Part shown: positions 11,201-20,128 of the stretch, one piece after another | Layout: the number at the start of each line of letters is the position of its first letter | Numbering within the stretch: the stretch's first letter is position 1 | Source: Purpureocillium takamizusanense | Taxonomy: Eukaryota; Ascomycota; Sordariomycetes; Hypocreales; Ophiocordycipitaceae | DNA length: 64,000 nucleotides | Direction of reading: 5' to 3' | Assembly (NCBI RefSeq): GCF_022605165.1 | Contig: NC_063072.1 | Span: forward strand, 434,001 to 498,000 | Notes under the pieces: generated by a model | Seen by the model: only the letters and a program-made list of their open reading frames with translations | Told to the model about the DNA's origin: nothing | Databases searched by the model: none | Made by a program: the position numbers and the translations under genes

Positions 11201-12004
11201 GAGATCTTGAGAGCAATTGACGATATTCAGACAGGAAACCCTCTTCTTTGAAACTGTCCAAGGCGTCCAAATCATCCAACCCACCAAGATCGTCCAAATA
11301 ATCACAGGCGCCAGGCTCTGCTTCGTCCAAGTCGCAAAATCGGGCATTGTCGGTCTCAAGAACATCCTCTTTTGACAGCCACATGTGAATTTTGTCGTCA
11401 AGGCCCATGAAGGGCTTGTTTTGACGAGGGCTGTCTCCTTCACCGTTCATTTTATGAACACTTGAACCGTCATGATACTCCTCATGCACCATGCGTTTAA
11501 GGCATCTGGCTATTTCGCTGTATAATAGACAAATATCAGTGGTCTTTCCTTGGAAGATATTGAGAGTTAGAAGGAAAAGATGCTTACTCACCTTCGAAAC
11601 CTTGAAACAAGGTACATTAACTGCCGTGGCATGCGCTCAGAACTCTCATAGCCAAGCCTGACCGCGAAGGCCCTGAGAAGGGATGGAAGTGCTGAAAAGA
11701 CCCTCTCCGCGTCACTCTCATCAAATTCCGATGGGAGAGAGCGAGACAGAACATCGGCAAACGCAGAGATGTATTTGTCGATGTCTGGATGTTGCAGAAG
11801 GCTAGAGGCATCAGAGTATATCGTCTGTAGCTCATCGGCTTCCTCCTGATTATCGATACTATCCGTTCCTTGGTGCTCTTGAATGGCCTGAAGCTTGCCG
11901 TGCGCTGTGGACTTGGTTTCAAGAGAACCGTAACCGGAATCCTTACTAACTCTGGACGTACAAATAGTTCGAGGCCCTCTAGGTGTTTCCTCGTCTGTCT
12001 CCAT
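8214..12004 (-). CDS. Large protein of a lineage-expanded Pezizomycotina family, function unknown
   Basis: Five minus-strand exons, 12004-11592, 11517-10823, 10706-10086, 10041-9363 and 9228-8214, join in phase to 1140 residues. I recognise the family from hallmarks in order: an N-terminal DSGYGS stretch; a helical block with ALPSLLRAFAVRLGYE; SPAYQWL near residue 270; AITLTGHGNDLQAATCESY; QIAWIAAALRSSP; NPVIVREYPIPRR followed by GLEISLEMVAAL; then GWVDFARALHAVPLFGVGF and AVIFGHSWKFPLRW. These proteins are multicopy in Hypocreales and have no established function that I know. The C-terminal ~120 residues are low complexity, Ser/Asp-rich, with two more SGIG-type repeats. The ATG at 12004 lies 34 nt beyond the stop of the Zn(II)2Cys6 gene, too close for an ordinary promoter. 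An in-frame intron could fuse the two (see findings). Confidence 0.75.
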
Positions 12005-12036
12005 GTCAGAGAAGTGAGATAAGCCCTGAACGAGAG

Positions 12037-15000
12037 TTACAGCTTACTGGGTGCAACCGGTGGTGATTCTGTTCCTTGTTGTATAGAGGGGCTATTGTCC
12101 GCGAGCACTGTAATTTGGGTCTTGCCAACTTCTTCAGTGACGGAGCTTGCTTTTACCGTCTCTGCCTCGCTGTCTTCAACTCGCTCGACAGCTTTTGTCT
12201 TGGTCACCCGTCGCCGAGCATTCAGCTTTTTGAGTTCATGGTGGACAACCAACACGCAAAGCAATTGGTCGATTTCACCCGTGGACTGCGCAATGCTCTT
12301 GCCTATGCCAATTAGCAACCTTAGTTAGTGTATTTTCCGTCCAGCGGCCGTGAGGCCGCTCAGGTCCCTAGGGGGCACAGGACGTGCTGAGCTAGTGGGT
12401 CTATCCTACGATATCGATACAGGTTCTGGTGGGTCTCCCAGAGATTACCTCCACGTCTCCCTTCATCTTCCCATCGCGAAAAGTAAACAAACCACCATCC
12501 AGCATTTCATCGGCTCTGAGGCGCTCCAATTCGTGCTCGATGCCCGTCAGCGGGTCGTTCAAGCGTGGCATCTAAATGCCGTACTCTACTGGCCTCAAGA
12601 GAGGCCTTCGTCGGAGGCTGCGAGAGCAGCCTCAATTGACCTGGGCGGGCAAAGGGTGTTGCCGCACCCTCCGCCTGGACGGGTCACAGAGTGAGAAGTA
12701 ACAAAAGAAAGAAAGGGAGCGATCACCATTCGCCTAGTGGCGAGGACATACCCATTCGAAGAACGAGCTTGCCTTCGCCAGCTCGACGAACTTGTCGAAG
12801 TCTCTGCCTATTGCACGATTGACTGCCGCAGTCGGTGAGGGTGCCAGCCTCATCCGATGTCGCGGCAGGATCTTTCGGCAATAGAAGAGATGACTGGGTT
12901 CTTTACGTCGGCCACACGAGCATGATAGCCGCGCATCGTCGTGGTTGAATCTCTCGTGGTAGTCGGCAAAGTCTCCGTGGCGAGACCGTGCCGCGAGCAG
13001 GTGGTGGAGGAGTGGTCGTGGGAGCTCTAGTTCTGGTGGGCAGCCGGTGGTAGGCTTGAGATGCAGTGGCTTGTACTGGGCGGGTGCAGAGGCGTCCCAC
13101 CAGGCTTCAAAAGCGTCTCTGGACTGCTGCCGGGCAGTCCTGCGCAAATGAGCGAGTGTCGGGAGAGCGTCTGCCGGTTCGGGCAAGGAGGTGGCCGCCT
13201 TCGCTAAGGCGTCCGCCTGGTCGTTGCCGGCAATGTTGGTGTGGCCGGGGATCCAGCGGACCTCTGTGGCGCCATGCGTCGCGGCTAGAGCCTGAAACTC
13301 GAGGAACACTTCCTGAGAGGAGTCCGCGGGCATGCCTCTCAGGCAGGTTGCGACCCCGAGATTATCGAGGCACACAAAGATGCGTCGTGGGTTAGGGAGG
13401 TTCATTGCAGCACGCAACCCCTCAAGGGCAGCCTTGGCTTCGGCGTCGAAGACCTCAGCTGGGCCAAGTCGACCGTTGCCAGTCGTCAAGGTGAGTCCAT
13501 TGCGATGAATCACATAACCGTACCCAGCGGTCTTCTCCGTGGAAAGGGATCCGTCTGAGTAGACGATGAGCGTCTCACGTGGGATAGACCGGACCCATTC
13601 CAGGAAGTTTTCTGCAGACTCGTCTTTCGACGCGGCCTGTAGGGGCGTCGCGTGGTCGTCGAAACGGCGGGGGAGGAGCAGTGGTCGTGTGCTGCGAGGT
13701 AGCAGCTGATCGCTGCGTCTGAGTCTAGTCCGGAAAGCCTCGCGAGGCATCTGGTACTTCAGCTTGATCGACCTATGGATGGTCGGCGGCTTCGGCTGCA
13801 GTGTGCGTTTTGCCAGCGGGTGTGCCTCGTCCACACGTTTAAGGCGGGCTGCGAAGCGCATCCGGCGAGTTTCGAGCAGCTGGACGATCGGCGGGATGCC
13901 ACTCTCACGATGCAGTGCGGCGATAGGCGTCGTCCTCCAGACTGGCAGAACGGCACGCATAGAGCTGTGAAGCGACTTGTTCATCTTCCGCAGCAGCTGC
14001 TGGATTCCAGAGGAGCCCTCCTTCGTGGGCTGGCTCCAGCGAGGGCTGCTCAATCCAGGGTACCAGGCCTCGACGCCGTGGAGCAGCACTGGCTCGACAC
14101 AGGCTCGGACGGCTCTTTGCATAGCGCTCGGAAGCGGGCCATGTTTGGTATTGGCGAGCCCTCGCAAGTGGTGTGCCACGGCCTGCGCACTGGCTGTCCA
14201 CTTCTCGACGTGGGTCTTGAACGTCAGAGTGCTGTCAAGCCAGATACCTAGCCAGCGCATCGCTTTTTCCGGGCGTCTCTCGCCCTGGTGGAAGATAGGC
14301 GGCGACACCTTGGGTTTGGTTCGGCAGAAGTGCATGACTTCGGTCTTTGCCGGGTCGAAGCTTATTCCGTTGGCGGCGCCCCATGTTACGAGCTCGCTGA
14401 CATAGCGCGACGCCCTGTCGGCCGTCATCTCCAGCGAGTTTCCTACGCATAGGATACCGGTATCGTCGGCATAGCCGAATCGACCCTTCGGATTGCCCAG
14501 GCGATAGATCGGCTCTGTATAGAGCAAGAAGAGGATGGGCGAGACGGGCGAACCCTGCGGCAGCCCGCACTGAAGTGGGGAACTGGGTGTGGTAATGTCC
14601 TGATATCGCACGCACGCCGAGCGTTCTGACATGAACGAGCCAGCCCACCGTGCGAGATGCTCAGGCCATCCCTGCTGACGGAGGCGGAGGATCAGTCGGT
14701 TGCGGAGGACGGTATCGAAAGCCCCCTGGATATCCATTGTCACTAGCGTGGCGACCAGTCCGCGAGCGAATGCTTCTTCGATGTCGTGCACAAGAGCGGC
14801 CACGAGGTCGACAGCGGATCTCTTCGGCAGGGCCCCAGCTTGTTGCGAATGGAGCACACCATAGTGGATGGACGCCCACGCTAGACGGCGTGCGATGAGC
14901 CTCTCAAGACCCTTGCCTAGGCAGGAGAGCAGCGAGATTGGTCGCCAGGCACGCGGTGTCGACAGATTCCGACGACCCGGCTTCGCTATCATGACCACTT

Positions 15001-18000
15001 CTGCCTCCCTGAATGGTTGCGGATGGTGACCAAGTCGGAGGCATCCCTCGTATAGACGACGGACATGTTCGCCGATGATATGCCAGGCCGCTTTGAGCAT
15101 CTTAACAGTGATGTTGTCGGAGCCGGGGGATGTGTTTCCCGTGCGGATGGTCGCGTCCCGCGTCTCGGCCAGTGATACATCTTGGGAGAATGGTATCGCT
15201 CTAGTCGCGGCGACTGGGACCCACGGGTCGGCTATGTCGTCTTCTGAGGTTCGCCTTTCCAGCGTGGCGCGTCGGAGGGCATTGGCTTTGTCGAGCTGTG
15301 TTTCGTGTACCTCGCCATCCACCTCAAGGGGTGGTGGTTGGAAGGCACCTGGCGACTTCATCCATCGGACGGCTTTGAACACAGACGCACCGTCGTTAAA
15401 GCTGTCGATGAGGTTGCGCCAGTATAGCCGTTTAGCTCGGCGGACAACCTTCTGGAAGTCCTTCTTGGCGAGCTGAACTTCGCGGCAAAATCCAAGGGGA
15501 TAAATTCTTCTAATTGCGCGGTATTCCGCTGCGGCGAGTCGGCATTCCTCGGTCCACCATGGGGCGTTGCGGGCTTGCCTTCGAACGGGGCGACCGGCCA
15601 CCTTCGCCGCCACTTGGAGGAGGCGCACCAGGGCGGATGCAAGAGCATCAAGGTCGTCGGTAGTTGTCGTCGGGGTTGGAATATCCGCTGACCCATACTG
15701 GACGAGATCTACGAACCGCTTGATCTCGTCTTCCGTCGTGACGCGGACTTTTCCCGGTGGTATTGGCGCAACGCCCACCTCAGGAAGCTCTATGCTGAGC
15801 GTGAAGTGGTCGGAGCTAGTGGCCAGATGGTCCTCCACGACTCCTTCCGACAACGGTACGTTCGAGAAGGCAAGGTCTATGGTGTTCCCATGCGGGTTTG
15901 TGGGTACGTCGGTCGGATTGAGCAGGCTGAGGCGATTCTCCGATGCCCAGTGAGCGATGTCGTCTCCTCGGCCATCGAGACGACCGGTCTGCCAGCTGTA
16001 GTGTTTCGCGTTGAAGTCCCCAGCTACCAGGCACCGGCTCGACGGGTTCCAGGCAAGGAGTATGTCCAGAGCCTCGTCGAAATCAGGCTGCCGGTAGCAG
16101 TTGACTATGGTAATATTGTTGATACTGAGCCAGAGAATGTCACGGGTTGTTGCGGGCCGCCGTTGATCGGCCGCTAGGCCGGGACGACGCCGGACATACG
16201 TCATGACCCTCGGGCGGGTGCTGTTGTTGGTCCAGCTATCAACCGGGGAGAATGTATCGTAGGCGGGGTGCGTTTTGGTGAGGCAGCGGCCTTCTTTGGC
16301 TTCTGTCCACGGCTCCTGCAGTAAGACGACGTCGTACTGCTCAGCGTCGGCCAGGGCGAGGGCACAGTCATGTGCCGGCGGGATCTTGCCAACATTGGCC
16401 TGGAAGACGCGAATGGTCTTCTGTCCGGTCTGGCTGTTGCGGTGTCTTCTCATAGTGATGATGTGGAGGGGCTGGCGCGGTTGAAGCGCTTCCGCTTCAA
16501 CGGTGATCTGGGCGTTTCATCATCGCTATCGGGCTGTGGGGTCGTGACCACCCGGATGCACGGCGGAGACATAGTCACGGCCGGGCTGAGCGCGGACTGT
16601 ACGCTCTCACATTGTGGAGTTGGTTCTCGGCGTTCCGGTTCCTGGCCATCTGCTTGCTGGGACGAGCTCGGAGGTGGCACGTCACTGCCGTGGCGGGCGT
16701 CCGTGCCTGCATCCTGGGGCTGGACTTGCTCAGGTACGGACGGCGGCGTTTCTTGCGGTCGCGGGCTTCGTTGGACCCCTGGTTCGTTCTGTTCGGTCTG
16801 TCGTGTTCGCTGGGCGAAGAGCTGTTCTCCCATTTTTCGCACGCGGTTCCTTTCTTCTTGTGTCAGTCGGCGATAGACGCCATGCGACCGGATGGGTCGT
16901 GCAGGGCACTCGGTAAAGTCCGCGGTGTGTGGTCCTAGGCAGTTTACGCACTGCGTTGGGGCAGTGCAGTTTGAGTCGTTGGCGTGCGACTTCCCACATC
17001 GTTTGCAGGAAGGTCGGCGGTCGCAATTATGTCGGCCGTGGAAGTCCCAGCATTTGTCGCATTGGCTGGGCGCTACGGGTTTGTCGATGTATCGGGCGAG
17101 TCTGCTGGAGCCGAAAAGCCGCCAGGGTTTCTGTGTGGGTGTGAGGAAAGACACGAGGAGTGTCTTGCTTGGAAGGTCGTTCGAATCATGACGGCTCGGG
17201 CGAATGCTGACGGCCGTCAGGCCGGTTTGGCAGGTAATCTCGCCTCTAACGGCTTCGTCGTAGTCTGCTTCGTTGCCTTGCAGATCGGTGAGCCTTCGAG
17301 GGCAGTTGGCGACGACATAGGTGTACCATTTTCGACTGGTCTCAACAGTGTTAGCACCGAGATCCTGTGCCCAGTCCGACTGGCGCTGGACGATGAGGTC
17401 CCTGGTAGTTGTATCTGTGGTGCGAACAGCCCAGCCCGAATTCACGGTGAAGGCTGCCGGGATTTGGTGGAGGTCGATGCCGACTTTCGCGGCGATGTGG
17501 GTCCGAATCGCGTACGATTCGAACTTCCTCGCCGGCGCTTCGGCGTCGAGTCGCACGAAGACCCGGAGGTCCTCTTTCGGTGGGGCGGGGATTGGTCGTC
17601 CCTGGAGACGTAGGTCGGTTGTTTGTTGTGGTGCGGGCGGCGGGGCCTCAGCAGAGGGAGTGGCCTGGCCTCCGGGGGGCTGGCGAGGGCTGCGACCGGC
17701 GGCGACGCTGCTGTACGTCGGCGCCGTCACGGGCGGCAGTATGGAGAGAGACTGGCGCCAAAAGTCGAGGAAGCTGGTGGCGAATTGGTTCGCAAAGCTA
17801 TGCTCAATTCCAGACGTGAATTGCTTCGCGGCGTGGTCGAACGATTCACAGAACGCTTGGAAAACTGCCAATTTGGCATTATATGCATCCGTTTGCTCTT
17901 GTGCGACCACGTTGGCCCTCTCGACGATGGAGACGGGCTCCAGAATGGGTTCTAACGAAGGCCTATACGGCGCGAATGCAGACTGCGCCCCTTCCGTAGC

Positions 18001-20128
18001 AGCAGTATTGGAGAGTCGGAGTAAAGGCGAGGATGGCGTCCGGGCCGCTCGCCGTGGCGCAGGTGAGACACCAATCGGCCGGTCTACGACCGGGGAGCTG
18101 TTTTGGAGCTGGGCTGCACGGGCCCGGTCGGCGAAAACTAGAGGGACATGATTATCCAGATCAAAGGGATCTGAGCTGGCATGCGAGCCCGTGGCAGTTG
18201 CCATGGCCGCTGCCAGAGCCAGCGCAGCGCGCGGCTCAAAGAGTTGGTAGTGCAGTTGTTAAGCAGATTGGTGTAAAATACGCTACTTTCTTAACAGTTG
18301 CATGCCAAGAAAGTATGATGACAAAGGAAGGGTGGCCAATTAGCAACCGCGGGAGAGTGCAACAGGCTATAGGGTACGTACATAAATCCTCCCTGGATCT
18401 GAGCATATCTTTCGTAAACTTGCGAAGTTTCTGACTGTGGAAGGCTCGGGAAGGGTATTTGGAAGAATTGAGCCAATCTAGCGATATCTCCAGGCTCCTC
18501 TTTGTTCGGAAGTGGTAGTGGTAAAATGTGGCCAGATGTGAGAAGACCTTGTCGATCATCCACTGATACAAAGATTCGTCATGAGCTATTACACCTAATT
18601 AGCACGCTGCGTTTTCGACGAAAGGTAGGGACCTTGCATACCAGCTGCAGGGTTATTGGGCCGATTCCTGCGAGAAACTTCGGCCTTGAGTCTTTCCAAA
18701 ATGTCTCGGTATATCAACAATAACTGCCACGTGCTCGCCCAAATAGCTAACTTCTCCTCGATTTTGATCGATCCCTGCTGAACAATATCATCCAAATGCT
18801 TGAAAGCATCGTGCTCGAGAGGCTCGAGCGCTCTGCGGGCGATGTGCCTCAATTCAGTGTGGGCGGCCAGCGGCAACTTGACGAAGCTGTTGCTCGAGTC
18901 ACGGTAAAAATATGAATGTGTCCTAGAGATCCTGAGGAAGCAATTCATGCTGTGAACTTTGCTCACCAGGTCATGCTAGAGGGGGGTAGGGTCAGCAGCC
19001 TAGCCCGGAGGATAGAGGGACACACAGTTCTCACCTTGGGGAGACCGTGACCTTCTTCGGAATAGGCGTAGAGAAAGTTCCTTAAGCAGTGCTTGAAGCT
19101 GGAACCACTGCTCTCGCGCTGCATTTGGGCTTCAACCCATCTCTGAAGCTCCTGATGACTGGGAAGTCTTTCCCGAGAAAATGCCGCAGTTACAGGGTTG
19201 TCCTGGCTACTACCCGGTAACCGATAGGGCTGGATCGTAGCGCCGAGGGCAGGACCGGTGATGTCCTCAGAGGAGAGGATAATGGCTATGTCTCTGGGTC
19301 TTCCGATGTAGAGTCGAGGTTCCAAGCGGGATCTCTCTTCCATGGGACTGCCGAACGCCCATACGTCTGACAACAGACATATTAGTTGTTAGGCCCCAAC
19401 CCACATGGTGTGTCCAGTGTCTTGACATACCAGGAGCTCTGCTAATAACGGGTACATGCGTGACCAGGGTCGAGCGAGTGCACACTCGGTGACATTGTTC
19501 TGGGAACGCTTTTCGACATGTAGGACAGACGCCACTGTCATGGCACTGAAGGGGGCTCAGTTTCTTGTTCCTTTAATAGGGGTTTGGGACTTTGTCTTAC
19601 ACGAGTCTTGGAGACTCGGCACGGGAGACATGCCCCAGTCTTCCGGACATCAGCTGTCCGTGTAGGGTTAACTAGATGTCGGGGCCTTCGAGCTGGGCTC
19701 TCGGAGCGGCGATGCTTGAGGGCGGAATATGGAGCATGAGAAAATTGACTCCCATACGAGTCGTCCTGGACCTGTCGAGCAGGAGAGTAGTCTAGAATAA
19801 CGTCCTCGCTTGTGGCCGTCTGGGGGGAGATGTCAGACGTGACATCCAGTTCATCTTCGGGAGTGAAGGAAGAGTTCATCTTTATGAACTCCGACTGTAG
19901 GCTTTCAAGAGACATATGGTCCAAAGCCTGAATAGAGGGGCTCTCCATGATGCCATTGTTCAGATCCTTGGGGGATGGTCCGCCGTTCTCGGTGTCTGAG
20001 CGCCGGTTGGCGTCAGAGTAAGGTGCCCAGTCAAAAAAAAAATCGAAAAGCTCATCATTTATCGTGAGGGGAACGGGAACACCTGGGTCCTCCCGTCCTG
20101 CGCGGGCAACGTCCTGAGCAGTATCCAT
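12037..20128 (-). CDS. Zn(II)2Cys6-type zinc-cluster protein, one intron occupied by a LINE
   Basis: Six exons, 20128-19601, 19545-19431, 19366-19035, 18975-18642, 18585-18382 and 12302-12037, join in phase to 592 residues. The zinc cluster spans the first splice junction: C167-x2-C170-x6-C177-x5-C183-x2-C186-x7-C194, beginning GACLPCRVSKTR. It is preceded by an acidic, Ser-rich region and followed by a helical domain (YIGRPRDIAII, LPKHDLVSKVHSM, DKVFSHLATFYHYHFRTK, CVLVVHHELKKLNARRR). The layout matches a Hypocreales-rich group of C6-cluster proteins with this conserved domain, probably nuclear and DNA-binding; targets are unknown. The start is the first ATG after in-frame GTG codons. Introns are 51-64 nt except the last, which is 6079 nt because a LINE sits in it. 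Removing the LINE and one target copy restores a 51-nt intron, with a phase match TTA T|GC AAG. Confidence 0.7.
12307..12320. repeat. Target-site duplication of the LINE, 3' side copy
   Basis: GCCAATTAGCAACC is identical to 18335-18348 and lies directly against the 3' end of the LINE. Confidence 0.9.
12734..16453 (-). CDS. LINE ORF2: APE endonuclease, reverse transcriptase and RNase H
   Basis: A single 1239-residue frame holds all the enzyme domains for target-primed reverse transcription. An AP-endonuclease-like domain comes first (IRVFQANVGK near residue 14, LLQEPW, VAGDFNAKHYSW, and SSDHFTLSIELP near 230). The reverse transcriptase follows (WRPISLLSCLGKGLERLIARR, QGSPVSPILFLLY, and FGYADDTGIL with the catalytic DD). 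An RNase H domain comes next (IVYSDGS, EAKAALEGLRAA, VCLDNLG, NDQADALAKAA). The C-terminus has a Cys/His cluster (CSCGRRKEPSHLFYC) as in other Tad1-clade elements. No stop or frameshift is seen and the catalytic motifs look complete, so the protein may be active. Its ATG overlaps the ORF1 stop as TATGA. Confidence 0.93.
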   Translation of the reverse strand: MRRHRNSQTGQKTIRVFQANVGKIPPAHDCALALADAEQYDVVLLQEPWTEAKEGRCLTKTHPAYDTFSPVDSWTNNSTRPRVMTYVRRRPGLAADQRRPATTRDILWLSINNITIVNCYRQPDFDEALDILLAWNPSSRCLVAGDFNAKHYSWQTGRLDGRGDDIAHWASENRLSLLNPTDVPTNPHGNTIDLAFSNVPLSEGVVEDHLATSSDHFTLSIELPEVGVAPIPPGKVRVTTEDEIKRFVDLVQYGSADIPTPTTTTDDLDALASALVRLLQVAAKVAGRPVRRQARNAPWWTEECRLAAAEYRAIRRIYPLGFCREVQLAKKDFQKVVRRAKRLYWRNLIDSFNDGASVFKAVRWMKSPGAFQPPPLEVDGEVHETQLDKANALRRATLERRTSEDDIADPWVPVAATRAIPFSQDVSLAETRDATIRTGNTSPGSDNITVKMLKAAWHIIGEHVRRLYEGCLRLGHHPQPFREAEVVMIAKPGRRNLSTPRAWRPISLLSCLGKGLERLIARRLAWASIHYGVLHSQQAGALPKRSAVDLVAALVHDIEEAFARGLVATLVTMDIQGAFDTVLRNRLILRLRQQGWPEHLARWAGSFMSERSACVRYQDITTPSSPLQCGLPQGSPVSPILFLLYTEPIYRLGNPKGRFGYADDTGILCVGNSLEMTADRASRYVSELVTWGAANGISFDPAKTEVMHFCRTKPKVSPPIFHQGERRPEKAMRWLGIWLDSTLTFKTHVEKWTASAQAVAHHLRGLANTKHGPLPSAMQRAVRACVEPVLLHGVEAWYPGLSSPRWSQPTKEGSSGIQQLLRKMNKSLHSSMRAVLPVWRTTPIAALHRESGIPPIVQLLETRRMRFAARLKRVDEAHPLAKRTLQPKPPTIHRSIKLKYQMPREAFRTRLRRSDQLLPRSTRPLLLPRRFDDHATPLQAASKDESAENFLEWVRSIPRETLIVYSDGSLSTEKTAGYGYVIHRNGLTLTTGNGRLGPAEVFDAEAKAALEGLRAAMNLPNPRRIFVCLDNLGVATCLRGMPADSSQEVFLEFQALAATHGATEVRWIPGHTNIAGNDQADALAKAATSLPEPADALPTLAHLRRTARQQSRDAFEAWWDASAPAQYKPLHLKPTTGCPPELELPRPLLHHLLAARSRHGDFADYHERFNHDDARLSCSCGRRKEPSHLFYCRKILPRHRMRLAPSPTAAVNRAIGRDFDKFVELAKASSFFEWVCPRH
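16450..18204 (-). CDS. LINE ORF1: gag-like RNA-binding protein with CCHC knuckles
   Basis: A 584-residue frame begins at the first ATG of the element. The N-terminal half is Ser/Pro/Ala-rich; the middle has a globular segment (DLRVFVRLDAEAPARKFESY); near residues 390-440 come tandem Cys/His knuckles (CDKCWDFHGRHNC, CKRCGKSHANDSNC, CVNCLGPHTADFTEC); the tail is Pro/Gln-rich and basic. The function in this family is to package LINE RNA in a ribonucleoprotein. The stop TGA overlaps the ORF2 start by ATGA, which suggests coupled termination and reinitiation. Confidence 0.9.
   Translation of the reverse strand: MATATGSHASSDPFDLDNHVPLVFADRARAAQLQNSSPVVDRPIGVSPAPRRAARTPSSPLLRLSNTAATEGAQSAFAPYRPSLEPILEPVSIVERANVVAQEQTDAYNAKLAVFQAFCESFDHAAKQFTSGIEHSFANQFATSFLDFWRQSLSILPPVTAPTYSSVAAGRSPRQPPGGQATPSAEAPPPAPQQTTDLRLQGRPIPAPPKEDLRVFVRLDAEAPARKFESYAIRTHIAAKVGIDLHQIPAAFTVNSGWAVRTTDTTTRDLIVQRQSDWAQDLGANTVETSRKWYTYVVANCPRRLTDLQGNEADYDEAVRGEITCQTGLTAVSIRPSRHDSNDLPSKTLLVSFLTPTQKPWRLFGSSRLARYIDKPVAPSQCDKCWDFHGRHNCDRRPSCKRCGKSHANDSNCTAPTQCVNCLGPHTADFTECPARPIRSHGVYRRLTQEERNRVRKMGEQLFAQRTRQTEQNEPGVQRSPRPQETPPSVPEQVQPQDAGTDARHGSDVPPPSSSQQADGQEPERREPTPQCESVQSALSPAVTMSPPCIRVVTTPQPDSDDETPRSPLKRKRFNRASPSTSSL
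18335..18348. repeat. Target-site duplication of the LINE, 5' side copy
   Basis: GCCAATTAGCAACC directly borders the 5' end of the LINE and is identical to the copy at 12307-12320. Confidence 0.9.

Larger units (their letters stand above)
12321..18334 (-). mobile_element. Full-length or near-full-length Tad1-like LINE retrotransposon
   Basis: The 6014-bp non-LTR element carries two intact ORFs on the minus strand. It is bounded by a 14-bp target-site duplication at 12307-12320 and 18335-18348. The 5' leader before ORF1 is 130 nt and the 3' UTR about 410 nt, ending in a short CTAACTAA-type tail rather than a long poly(A). It lies in the sense orientation in an intron of the Zn(II)2Cys6 gene. 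Both ORFs are free of stops and the sequence is GC-rich, so it shows no sign of RIP and looks recent. ORF content (CCHC knuckles, APE endonuclease, RT, RNase H) fits the Tad1 clade of fungal LINEs. Confidence 0.9.

Noticed and set aside
12350..12694. 114-codon plus-strand frame
   Set aside because: It lies in the LINE 3' UTR on the opposite strand and has no recognisable content.
18291..18563. Alternative reading of Zn(II)2Cys6 exon 5 (LAQFFQIPFPSLPQSE...)
   Set aside because: It reads well but does not match the splice phase on either side, whereas the frame with DKVFSHLATFYHYHF does and fits the family.
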